This document shows, piece by piece, positions 1 to 6,463 of a DNA stretch of 11,307 nt. Positions within the stretch are counted from its first letter, which is position 1. Every line of letters starts with the position of its first letter. Both the position numbers and the translations under genes were made by a program. Source of the DNA: Deltaproteobacteria bacterium (lineage in GTDB: Bacteria > Desulfobacterota > Syntrophobacteria > BM002); contig CP070843.1 of NCBI GenBank assembly GCA_020350905.1, positions 2,804,592 to 2,815,898 of the forward strand. The letters are read 5' to 3'. The notes under the pieces are model-generated. The model was not told where the DNA came from, ran no database searches, and worked only from the letters and a program-made list of their open reading frames with translations.

Positions 1-452
1 GCAAGGTTCGTCGCCTCTACCATGACAAGGTGATCGCTGGTTTTGCCGGCACCACTGCAGATGCTTTCACCCTGTTCGAGAGGTTCGAAGCCAAACTGGA
101 GCAGTACAGCGGTAATTTGCGCCGAGCGGCTGTTGAACTCGCAAAAGATTGGCGTACCGACAGGATGCTCCGCCGATTGGAAGCCTTGCTTGCTGCAGTG
201 GACAGTGATGGTTCTCTGGTGATTTCCGGAACTGGTGATGTGATCGAACCGGACGATGGCCTGCTGGCAATTGGCTCGGGTGGACCCCAGGCGCTGGCTG
301 CGGCGCGTGCTCTGGCGAAGCATACTGACCTCAGTGCCCGCCAGATTGCCATGGCAGCTATGGAGATCACAGCCGGGCTGTGTGTATACACCAATGATGA
401 GTTTGTTTTTGAAGAACTGAGCGGAGACAATGAAAGCGCTAACCCCACCTGA
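1..452 (+). CDS. hslV: ATP-dependent protease proteolytic subunit HslV (ClpQ), 3' part only
   Basis: This is the peptidase subunit of the cytoplasmic HslUV protease, an N-terminal-threonine hydrolase that forms two stacked hexamers capped by the HslU ATPase. The gene enters from the left edge: the first complete codon is AAG at base 3, and 149 codons precede the TGA at 450-452. The visible protein begins KVRRLYHDKVIAGFAGTTAD and continues with AVELAKDWRTDRMLR and AIGSGGPQALAAARAL, which match remembered E. coli HslV closely. By that comparison about 33 N-terminal residues, including the catalytic threonine, lie outside the window. The extreme C terminus (SGDNESANPT) is not a conserved HslV sequence and is encoded mostly within the overlap with hslU. 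The identification is secure; completeness of the N terminus cannot be judged here. Confidence 0.97.
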   Translation, partial: KVRRLYHDKVIAGFAGTTADAFTLFERFEAKLEQYSGNLRRAAVELAKDWRTDRMLRRLEALLAAVDSDGSLVISGTGDVIEPDDGLLAIGSGGPQALAAARALAKHTDLSARQIAMAAMEITAGLCVYTNDEFVFEELSGDNESANPT

Positions 453-1800
453 AATAGTTAAGGAGCTGGACAAATATATCGTTGGCCAGGAAGACGCCAA
501 ACGATCGGTGGCCATTGCTCTCAGAAATCGCTGGCGTCGTCGGCAGGTGCCTGTGCATCTCAGGGACGAGATCGCTCCGAAAAACATAATCATGATTGGC
601 CCCACGGGCGTGGGCAAGACTGAAATAGCCCGCCGTCTCGCTTCTTTGGCCAATTCACCGTTCTTGAAGCTTGAGGCCTCTAAATTTACGGAGGTGGGAT
701 ATGTGGGACGTGATGTGGAATCTATGATTCGTGATCTCTGCGAGCTGGCAGTGAACATGGTCAGGGGGGAAGAACAAGGAAAGGTAATGGTTCGGGCCGG
801 CGAAATCGCTGAGGAGAAGACCCTGGATATTTTGCTGCCCCCCGAAAGAGGTCAGGAGTACCCGGCAGAAACCGGCCCTGAAACCACCACTGAGCTCGAA
901 GGGCCCGAGGCAGGGGATCGTTCTAGAACGCGTGAAAAACTCCGCCGGCTGTTGCGAGAAGGGAGGCTTGACGAGCGCTATGTAGATCTGGAGGTCAGTG
1001 ATCGCAATTACCCCATGGTCGAGATTTTCAGTAGCGCCGGCCTGGAAGAGATGGACATCAACTTCCGGGAGATGCTGAGCAACATGATGCCTCGCCGCAC
1101 CAAACGGCGCAAGGTCAAACTCCAGGAAGCGCTGGAAATCCTTACCCAGGAAGAAGCGCAGCGGTTGATCGATATGGACAAGGTAGTAAAGTTGGCCATC
1201 GAGAGGGTGGAACATTCTGGCATTATCTTCCTGGATGAAATTGACAAAATAGCTTCTCGGGAGAGCACCAGAGGGCCCGATGTGTCGCGGGAGGGAGTAC
1301 AGCGGGATTTGTTGCCCATTGTCGAGGGTTCCACCGTGAATACCAAGTACGGGATGGTCCGCACCGATCACATTCTATTCATAGCTTCCGGGGCTTTTCA
1401 CGCCTCTAAACCTTCTGATCTGATCCCTGAACTCCAGGGACGGTTTCCGATTCGCGTGGAGCTGAATCCTCTTGGCAAAAAGGAGTTTGTCCGTATTCTC
1501 AGGGAACCCGAAAATGCCTTGACCATTCAGTATGAAGCGTTGATGGCCACCGAGGGGATTGAACTTGTCTACGAACAGGACGCCATAGAGGAAGTGGCCC
1601 AGATAGCCCACGACGTCAACTCTCGCACAGAGAACATTGGCGCCAGACGGCTGCACACCGTGATGGAGAGGCTTCTGGATGAAGTTTCCTTCAATGCGCA
1701 CCAATTGAAGGGACAGCAAGTCGCCATTACCCGGAAGTACGTCCAGGAAAAACTTCATGACATAGTCAAGGACGAAGACCTCAGCCGGTATATTTTGTAG
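430..1800 (+). CDS. hslU: ATP-dependent protease ATPase subunit HslU (ClpY)
   Basis: HslU is the AAA+ unfoldase that feeds substrates into HslV. The 456-residue protein is near the usual family length (443 in E. coli). Visible landmarks are the Walker A motif GPTGVGKT (57-64), the pore loop GYVG (90-93), a variable acidic I-domain at about 110-245, Walker B with D269-E270 (IIFLDEID), a conserved arginine in LQGRFPIRVEL (R338) that fits the arginine finger, the sensor-2 motif GARRLH around 404-409, and the C-terminal tail DEDLSRYIL, which in this family docks into HslV. The ATG at 430 is chosen because MKALTPPEIVKELDKYIVGQ aligns with the family N terminus. It lies inside the end of hslV (23-base overlap), with GGAG at 423-426 only three bases upstream, so translation may be coupled to hslV. 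The gene ends with tandem in-frame stops, TAG then TAA. Confidence 0.98.
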   Translation: MKALTPPEIVKELDKYIVGQEDAKRSVAIALRNRWRRRQVPVHLRDEIAPKNIIMIGPTGVGKTEIARRLASLANSPFLKLEASKFTEVGYVGRDVESMIRDLCELAVNMVRGEEQGKVMVRAGEIAEEKTLDILLPPERGQEYPAETGPETTTELEGPEAGDRSRTREKLRRLLREGRLDERYVDLEVSDRNYPMVEIFSSAGLEEMDINFREMLSNMMPRRTKRRKVKLQEALEILTQEEAQRLIDMDKVVKLAIERVEHSGIIFLDEIDKIASRESTRGPDVSREGVQRDLLPIVEGSTVNTKYGMVRTDHILFIASGAFHASKPSDLIPELQGRFPIRVELNPLGKKEFVRILREPENALTIQYEALMATEGIELVYEQDAIEEVAQIAHDVNSRTENIGARRLHTVMERLLDEVSFNAHQLKGQQVAITRKYVQEKLHDIVKDEDLSRYIL

Positions 1801-1805
1801 TAAAC

Positions 1806-1816
1806 GGCAAGCAGTA
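1806..1816 (+). repeat. Heptamer-family repeat piece overlapping the argB start
   Basis: GGCAAGCAGTA runs into the A of the argB ATG. It resembles the tandem heptamers just after argB and the short pieces before argF and after argG. No clear Shine-Dalgarno sequence lies between hslU and argB, so the repeat occupies the place where one would be expected. Confidence 0.5.
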
Positions 1817-2700
1817 TGGAAAAACTGATCGAAAAAGCAAATGTGCTCATAGAAGCGCTGCCTTGGATGCGCGAGTTTTACCAGAGAACCATTGTCATCA
1901 AGTACGGTGGCCATGCCATGGTGGACGAGCGCCTCAAGGACAGTTTCGCCCAGGACATCGTTTTGCTGAAGTACGTCGGTATCAATCCAGTGGTAGTTCA
2001 TGGCGGCGGGCCGCAGATAGGGCAAACGCTGGAGCGGATAGGAAAAAAATCTGACTTCCGTGAGGGCATGAGAGTCACCGACCGGGAAACCATGGACGTG
2101 GTGGAAATGGTGCTGGTTGGCAAGGTCAATAAGGAAATTGTTTCTCTTATCAACCAGCACGGAGGCCAGGCCGTTGGACTCAGCGGTAAAGACGGCCGTT
2201 TGATCCAGGCCAGCAAGCTACAGCTCTATAGTGATCAGGAAGGGGATAAACCCCCGGAGCTTATCGATCTGGGAATGGTGGGTAAGGTGGAGACCATTCA
2301 AGCTGAAGTAATTCAGACCCTGGAGGCGAGCCGGTTCATCCCAGTGATCGCTCCAGTGGGTGTGGGGGCTCAAGGCGAGACCTACAACATCAATGCCGAC
2401 CTTGTCGCCGGCAAGCTCGCCCCGGCCCTCAATGCTAGCAAGCTGATCTTGCTCACCGACGTTCCGGGAGTGTTGGCTTCTGACGGCAACCTCATTTCAA
2501 GCCTGGACACAACTCAGGCTGCCGAGCTTATTAAGGAAGGAATCCTCACTGGAGGCATGATTCCCAAAGTGAAATATGCCATTGAGGCCGTGAACGGAGG
2601 GGTGGACAAGGCTCACATAATTGACGGCAGGGTAGAGCATGCCGTACTTCTCGAGATTTTTATGGATCGAGGCATTGGTACAGAGATCGTCGGCAAGTAG
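1816..2700 (+). CDS. argB: Acetylglutamate kinase, arginine-sensitive type by sequence
   Basis: N-acetylglutamate kinase phosphorylates N-acetyl-L-glutamate with ATP, the second step of arginine synthesis, in the cytoplasm. The 294-residue protein shows the amino-acid-kinase fold motifs: phosphate-binding lysine K29 in IVIKYGGHAM, the glycine loop HGGGPQIG (62-69), and the ADP-side segment GGMIPKVKYAIEAV. It has about 20 residues before the first beta strand (EKLIEKANVLIEALPWMREF), matching the N-terminal helix that links dimers into hexamers in arginine-inhibited members. It also has the C-terminal segment HIIDGRVEHAVLLEIF...GIGT typical of that class. Feedback inhibition by arginine is therefore a reasonable inference. 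The start lies 15 bases after the hslU stop codon, in the same frame, with no good ribosome binding site, suggesting readthrough or coupling from hslU. Confidence 0.97.
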   Translation: MEKLIEKANVLIEALPWMREFYQRTIVIKYGGHAMVDERLKDSFAQDIVLLKYVGINPVVVHGGGPQIGQTLERIGKKSDFREGMRVTDRETMDVVEMVLVGKVNKEIVSLINQHGGQAVGLSGKDGRLIQASKLQLYSDQEGDKPPELIDLGMVGKVETIQAEVIQTLEASRFIPVIAPVGVGAQGETYNINADLVAGKLAPALNASKLILLTDVPGVLASDGNLISSLDTTQAAELIKEGILTGGMIPKVKYAIEAVNGGVDKAHIIDGRVEHAVLLEIFMDRGIGTEIVGK

Positions 2701-2713
2701 GCAGTAAGCAGTA
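2692..2713 (+). repeat. Tandem heptamer repeat across the argB stop codon
   Basis: The units GGCAAGTA, GGCAGTA and AGCAGTA follow each other, with the argB TAG stop formed by the end of the first unit and the first base of the second. The rest of the argB-argD gap (to 2823) has no gene. Its remaining recognisable piece is a short fragment of the AT-rich repeat family at 2770-2784. Confidence 0.65.
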
Positions 2714-2769
2714 ACGTGTGGCCTGTTTTCGGCTGGATACGAGAAGATAGTTATAGCGTGTTTTAGATC

Positions 2770-2784
2770 CGAATATCGAATTTC
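2770..2784. repeat. Short fragment of the AT-rich CGAAT-type repeat
   Basis: CGAATATCGAATTTC matches the building blocks of the large palindrome between lysA and dapF: the reverse complement of its right arm contains CCGAATATCGAAATC. It is followed by a purine/pyrimidine-biased stretch and then the argD ribosome binding site. The resemblance was found by eye; its significance depends on how often such pieces occur genome-wide. Confidence 0.5.
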
Positions 2785-2812
2785 TCACACTGTGCTCTCT
2801 GCGAATCCTTGC

Positions 2813-2817
2813 AAAGG
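2813..2817 (+). promoter_or_regulatory. Ribosome binding site deciding the argD start
   Basis: AAAGG is followed by six bases and then ATG at 2824. This placement would put the site inside the coding sequence if the upstream TTG at 2809 were used, so it argues for the ATG. Confidence 0.55.
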
Positions 2818-2823
2818 TATGTA

Positions 2824-4014
2824 ATGGAAACCACAGACCTCATGCAAAAGTCCCGGGCTCACATCTGCCAGACCTACAATCGCTTCAATCTGGCGCTTCT
2901 CAGCGGCAGTGGCTGCAACCTGTGGGATCAGGAAGGTCGCCAGTATCTAGATTTCGTGGCCGGGATCGCGGTTTGCAACCTGGGTCACTGCCCCCCTGAG
3001 CTCGCCAGGGTGTTGTATGAGCAGGCCAAGCAGTTGGTCCATGTTTCAAACCTCTACTACACCGAACCCCAGACGAAGTTGGCCGGTGATCTAACCAGTG
3101 TTTGTTTTGCCGACAAGGTTTTTTTTGGCAACAGCGGTGCCGAGGCCAACGAAGCAGCCATCAAGCTGGCGCGAAAATACTCGCGGAAGAGGTATGGCCC
3201 CGGGCGCTACGGCATTATTACCATGAAAGATTCATTTCACGGGCGCACCCTGGCCACCCTCTCCGCCACCGGGCAGCACAAGGTGCAGGAGGGCTTTGAG
3301 CCCCTGGTGGATGGTTTTCGCTATGTGGATTTCGACGAATTGGATGCGGTGGCCGAAGCTATCGACGAAACGGTATGTGCGGTTCTGGTGGAGCCCATTC
3401 AGGGAGAGGGCGGAGTTCGCGTACCGAAGGCACAGTACCTGGCCGGTCTGCGGGAACTCTGTTCCAAACACGATTTGCTCCTGATCTACGACGAGATTCA
3501 GGTGGGAATGGGGAGAACCGGGACGCTTTTCTCCCACCAGCATGAGGGTGTGGCCCCGGACATCATGACCCTGGCCAAAGCCCTGGCAAACGGGATCCCC
3601 ATAGGAGCCATGCTTGCCAGCAGTGAGGTTGCGGAAGCATTCACTCCCGGCAGCCATGCCAGCACTTTTGGGGGCACACCACTGGTCACAGCGGTGGCAG
3701 TTGAGGTTCTCCGCCAAATCAGTCAGCAGAGCTTTTTGGACAGGGTCCGGGTTGTGGGAGACTACTTTAGGGAGCAGCTGCTTTCCCTGCACGCAAAGTA
3801 TACTTTTGTTCGAGAAGTGCGAGGCCGTGGCCTTATACTTGGCATGGAACTCGATTTTCCCGGTGGTGAGATTGTAATCCAATGTCAGGAGCGGGGTGTT
3901 CTGATCAACTGTACTGCCGAGAAGGTTCTTCGTTTTCTACCGCCATTGATCGTGACATCCGAGGAAGTGGACCGGCTGATCGAGAGCCTGGACGCGGTCT
4001 TCGCCCAGATATAA
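2824..4014 (+). CDS. argD: Acetylornithine aminotransferase
   Basis: ArgD is a PLP-dependent class III aminotransferase that converts N-acetylglutamate semialdehyde and glutamate to N-acetylornithine and 2-oxoglutarate. In some bacteria it also serves the succinyl-DAP aminotransferase step of lysine synthesis. From the ATG at 2824 the protein has 396 residues, normal for the family. Key features are EGRQYLDFVAGIAVCNLGHC near the N terminus, the phosphate-binding GNSGAEANEA loop (S104-G105-A106), the cofactor-ring residues D223 and Q226 in YDEIQVGMGRTG, and the Schiff-base lysine K252 in LAKALANGIPIGAML. A TTG at 2809 is an alternative start, but AAAGG at 2813-2817 sits six bases before the ATG, favouring 2824. 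The gene follows argB by 123 bases. A dual role in lysine synthesis is possible but not shown by the sequence. Confidence 0.95.
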   Translation: METTDLMQKSRAHICQTYNRFNLALLSGSGCNLWDQEGRQYLDFVAGIAVCNLGHCPPELARVLYEQAKQLVHVSNLYYTEPQTKLAGDLTSVCFADKVFFGNSGAEANEAAIKLARKYSRKRYGPGRYGIITMKDSFHGRTLATLSATGQHKVQEGFEPLVDGFRYVDFDELDAVAEAIDETVCAVLVEPIQGEGGVRVPKAQYLAGLRELCSKHDLLLIYDEIQVGMGRTGTLFSHQHEGVAPDIMTLAKALANGIPIGAMLASSEVAEAFTPGSHASTFGGTPLVTAVAVEVLRQISQQSFLDRVRVVGDYFREQLLSLHAKYTFVREVRGRGLILGMELDFPGGEIVIQCQERGVLINCTAEKVLRFLPPLIVTSEEVDRLIESLDAVFAQI

Positions 4015-4064
4015 GGACTCTGGATAGCTTGGAACGTTGACGCTGTGCGCTTTGCGAGCTGAAA

Positions 4065-4072
4065 CAAGCAGT
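4065..4072 (+). repeat. CAAGCAGT piece before the argF start
   Basis: CAAGCAGT lies one base before the argF ATG and is identical to the eight bases before the argB ATG at 1808-1815. It belongs by eye to the heptamer family seen after argB. Confidence 0.4.
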
Positions 4073-4073
4073 C

Positions 4074-4988
4074 ATGAAAAAAGATCTTATAACCATCTTG
4101 GACTTGAGCGTCGCAGAGATTGATACGCTGTTGGCGCGGGCATCCGTCCTCAAAAAACAGTGGAAAAGGGGCGAACTGAAACCAACCCTTGCGGGGAAGA
4201 CCCTGGGGCTTCTTTTTGACAAGCCATCCACCCGCACCAGAGTCTCTTTTGAGGTAGCAATGTATCAACTGGGCGGCCAGGTAGTTTTTATGAGTTCGAA
4301 GGAAACTCAGCTCTCTCGGGATGAGTCTCTGCAGGACACTGCTCTGGTTCTCTCCCGTTACCTTGATGGTCTTGTTGTTCGCACCTATGATGATGACAAT
4401 TTGCAGGAACTGGCAAGACACGCTGAGATTCCCATTATTAACGGCCTTACCGACCTTTACCACCCCTGTCAGGTTTTGGGCGATATACTGACCATCAGAG
4501 AGAAGAAAACCGACCTTCGGGCACTGCATGTGGCCTGGGTGGGTGACGGCAACAACGTGGCCCACTCCTGGATTAATGCCGCTGCTCGCTTGGACTTCCA
4601 TCTATCCCTGGCCTGTCCAGCGGGATATGAGCCAAAAACGGAGATCTTGCAACGAGGGCAGCAATTGGCAGGAGAGCGGATTCATTTTGGTCACGATCCC
4701 GTGCAGGCGGTGAGAAATGCAGACGTAATTAATACCGACGTCTGGACCAGTATGGGGCAGGAGGAGGAACGCCAGGAGCGTTTGGCGGCTTTTCAGAATT
4801 ACCAAATTAATGCAGAACTGGTGCGGGAGGCGAAGTCGGACGTAATTGTCATGCACTGTCTGCCAGCACACCGGGGCGAGGAAATAACTGATGAAGTGAT
4901 GGATGGTCCGAACTCGGCGATATTTGATCAGGCCGAAAACCGTTTGCACCTCCAACGGGCCTTACTGGACCGGCTGTTGGGCGGCTAA
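4074..4988 (+). CDS. argF: Ornithine carbamoyltransferase
   Basis: This enzyme transfers the carbamoyl group from carbamoyl phosphate to ornithine, giving citrulline. The 304-residue length is typical of bacterial and archaeal anabolic enzymes. The carbamoyl-phosphate loop STRTR is at 52-56 and the second phosphate-site motif HPCQ at 130-133. The ornithine-side loop DVWTSMGQE starts at D222, and the catalytic HCLPAHRGEE motif has its cysteine at C262. The SMG loop with HCLP points to ornithine rather than aspartate or acetylornithine as acceptor. The start is 59 bases after argD and lacks a clear Shine-Dalgarno sequence. Instead CAAGCAGTC directly precedes the ATG, almost the same bases that precede argB. 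The family could also include a catabolic arcB, but the setting within argBDGH makes the anabolic role the natural reading. Confidence 0.97.
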   Translation: MKKDLITILDLSVAEIDTLLARASVLKKQWKRGELKPTLAGKTLGLLFDKPSTRTRVSFEVAMYQLGGQVVFMSSKETQLSRDESLQDTALVLSRYLDGLVVRTYDDDNLQELARHAEIPIINGLTDLYHPCQVLGDILTIREKKTDLRALHVAWVGDGNNVAHSWINAAARLDFHLSLACPAGYEPKTEILQRGQQLAGERIHFGHDPVQAVRNADVINTDVWTSMGQEEERQERLAAFQNYQINAELVREAKSDVIVMHCLPAHRGEEITDEVMDGPNSAIFDQAENRLHLQRALLDRLLGG

Positions 4989-5030
4989 TAGTCAAATCGT
5001 CAATGGGTTTAGTCGTTTACTAGTTGACCC

Positions 5031-5129
5031 CTAGTACTTAATTGCATTAGTTAGTGACAAAATCTGATGAGTAATTTCCATAAGTTAAGTTTATTTTTTG
5101 TTCCGCTGATTTCCGCAATTAAGTACTAG
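5031..5129. repeat. 99-bp element bounded by a perfect 15-bp inverted repeat in the argF-argG gap
   Basis: CTAGTACTTAATTGC at 5031-5045 is matched exactly as its reverse complement at 5115-5129, with 69 bases between. The outermost CTAG on each side is itself palindromic, so it could be part of the repeat or a 4-bp target duplication around an 11-bp terminal repeat. There is no coding capacity inside. The interior is AT-rich and contains a run of six T. The shape fits a small non-autonomous transposable element (MITE) or a remnant, or a large RNA hairpin in an arg transcript. Flanking sequences carry several GTCAA/TTGAC pieces in opposite orientations (4991-5028 and 5147-5175), extending the symmetry loosely. 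The gap as a whole (4989-5206) holds no gene. Confidence 0.65.
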
Positions 5130-5192
5130 CCCGGATATTTCATGAATTGACGAATGAACGTATTGACTGATCGACAAGGTGTAATTTTTGCG

Positions 5193-5197
5193 GGAGG
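5193..5197 (+). promoter_or_regulatory. Shine-Dalgarno sequence of argG
   Basis: GGAGG lies three bases before the TTG at 5201 and nine bases before the in-frame TTG at 5207. The nine-base spacing is within the normal range and the three-base spacing is short, so the site favours 5207. Confidence 0.7.
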
Positions 5198-5206
5198 AAC
5201 TTGAGT

Positions 5207-6415
5207 TTGTCAAGAAATGTGCGAAAGGTAGTTTTGGCCTATTCTGGTGGCCTGGACACCTCCATCATTCTCAAATGGCTCTTGGAGGAGTATCAGTGCG
5301 AGGTGATTGCCTTTGCCGCCGACTTGGGGCAGGGGGATGATCTAGAAACCGTCAGGCAAAAGGCCCTGGATACGGGAGCCAGTAAGGTCATTATCGAGGA
5401 TCTGCGGGAAGAATTCGTTCGGGATTATGTCTTTCCAGCCTTCAGGGCCAATGCCGTCTATGAGGGACACTACCTTCTGGGTACCTCTCTCGCTCGTCCT
5501 CTCATCGCCAAAAGGCAGGTAGCCGTGGCTGCCGCCGAAAGCGCTGATGCGGTGAGTCATGGAGCTACTGGTAAGGGCAACGACCAGGTCAGGTTCGAGC
5601 TCAGCTACACCGCGCTAAACCCGGATCTCAAGATCATCGCACCCTGGCGGCAGTGGCAGTTAAAGTCCCGCCAGGACTTGCTGCAATTCGCTGGGACCCA
5701 CGGGATCCCGGTGCCGGTGACACCGGAAAAACCTTACAGCATGGACGGCAATCTCCTCCATCTGTCATATGAAGGGGGGGTGCTCGAAGACCCCTGGAGG
5801 GAGCCGGACCCGGAAATGTTCAGGATGACGGTAGCCCCGGAAGACGCCCCGGATACACCTGCTTATGTTGAGATTGACTTCGAACAGGGCAATCCTGTGG
5901 CAGTGGATGGGGACCGTCTGGGATGCGCCGAATTACTTGCCCGGCTCAACGAGTTGGGAGGAGCCAACGGAATTGGCAGGGTGGATCTTGTTGAAAATCG
6001 TTTCGTGGGAATCAAGTCCAGGGGGGTTTATGAAACTCCAGGAGGGACCATCCTGAGGATGGCGCACCAGGCGGTGGAGTCCATCACCATGGATCGAGAG
6101 GTCCTGCACCTGCGAGACGGCCTCATTCCTCGATATGCAAGTCTGATCTACAATGGCTTCTGGTTTTCACCGGAGATGAAGTTGCTCCAGGAGACCATCG
6201 ACGCGGCCCAGGAAAATGTGTGGGGTAGGGCGAGGCTGAAATTATACAAGGGTTCCTGTCAGGTGGCAGGCAGGAAATCTACACGTTCCCTCTACCAGTC
6301 CGAATATGCCACCTTCGAGGAAGACAGGGTTTTTGACCAGAGCGATGCGGACGGTTTCATAAAGCTTTTGGGGCTGCGGCTGCGTCTCCAGGCGTCACTG
6401 GGCAAAAAAGAGTAG
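5207..6415 (+). CDS. argG: Argininosuccinate synthase
   Basis: ArgG condenses citrulline and aspartate with ATP, through a citrullyl-AMP intermediate, to argininosuccinate. From the TTG at 5207 the protein has 402 residues, the usual length for the main bacterial type. The ATP pyrophosphatase P-loop AYSGGLDTS starts at residue 11, and ATGKGNDQVRFE, a conserved citrulline/aspartate-site motif, starts near residue 120. Further family segments are SMDGNLLHLSYEGGVLEDPW and GIKSRGVYETPGG. Either of two TTG codons, 5201 or 5207, may be the start; 5207 has the better spacing to GGAGG, and the difference is only two residues. The gap of about 218 bases upstream contains the inverted-repeat element and is the widest space in the arginine block, so argG may have its own transcription or processing signal, although no convincing promoter was seen. 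Confidence 0.96.
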   Translation: MSRNVRKVVLAYSGGLDTSIILKWLLEEYQCEVIAFAADLGQGDDLETVRQKALDTGASKVIIEDLREEFVRDYVFPAFRANAVYEGHYLLGTSLARPLIAKRQVAVAAAESADAVSHGATGKGNDQVRFELSYTALNPDLKIIAPWRQWQLKSRQDLLQFAGTHGIPVPVTPEKPYSMDGNLLHLSYEGGVLEDPWREPDPEMFRMTVAPEDAPDTPAYVEIDFEQGNPVAVDGDRLGCAELLARLNELGGANGIGRVDLVENRFVGIKSRGVYETPGGTILRMAHQAVESITMDREVLHLRDGLIPRYASLIYNGFWFSPEMKLLQETIDAAQENVWGRARLKLYKGSCQVAGRKSTRSLYQSEYATFEEDRVFDQSDADGFIKLLGLRLRLQASLGKKE

Positions 6416-6426
6416 GCAGCAAGCAC
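6412..6426 (+). repeat. Heptamer-family repeat piece at the argG stop codon
   Basis: GTAGGCAGCAAGCAC overlaps the argG TAG and differs little from GTAGGCAGTAAGCAG at the argB stop (2697-2711). The remainder of the 48-base gap carries only the GGAG ribosome binding site of argH at 6455-6458. Confidence 0.55.
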
Positions 6427-6463
6427 CTCTCTGTTATCGGGTAACTTAAAGAGTGGAGTAAAG

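Noticed and set aside
655..1371. A 238-codon open frame on the - strand inside hslU
   Set aside because: It lies wholly opposite a strongly conserved AAA+ coding sequence and its translation shows no family motifs; it is a shadow of hslU.
1375..2160. A 261-codon open frame on the - strand across hslU and argB
   Set aside because: It spans two well-supported genes on the other strand and has no recognisable protein features.
3885..4601. A 238-codon open frame on the - strand across argD and argF
   Set aside because: It is antisense to two conserved enzymes and shows no motif of its own.
5024..5052. Possible sigma-70 promoter (TTGACC, 17-base spacer, TTAGTT) in the argF-argG gap
   Set aside because: The -35 match is fair but the -10 box agrees with the consensus at only two of six positions.
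5141..5166. Possible arginine-repressor box before argG
   Set aside because: TGAAT is present near 5143 but there is no properly spaced ATTCA partner, and the sequence fits the local TTGAC-type repeats instead.
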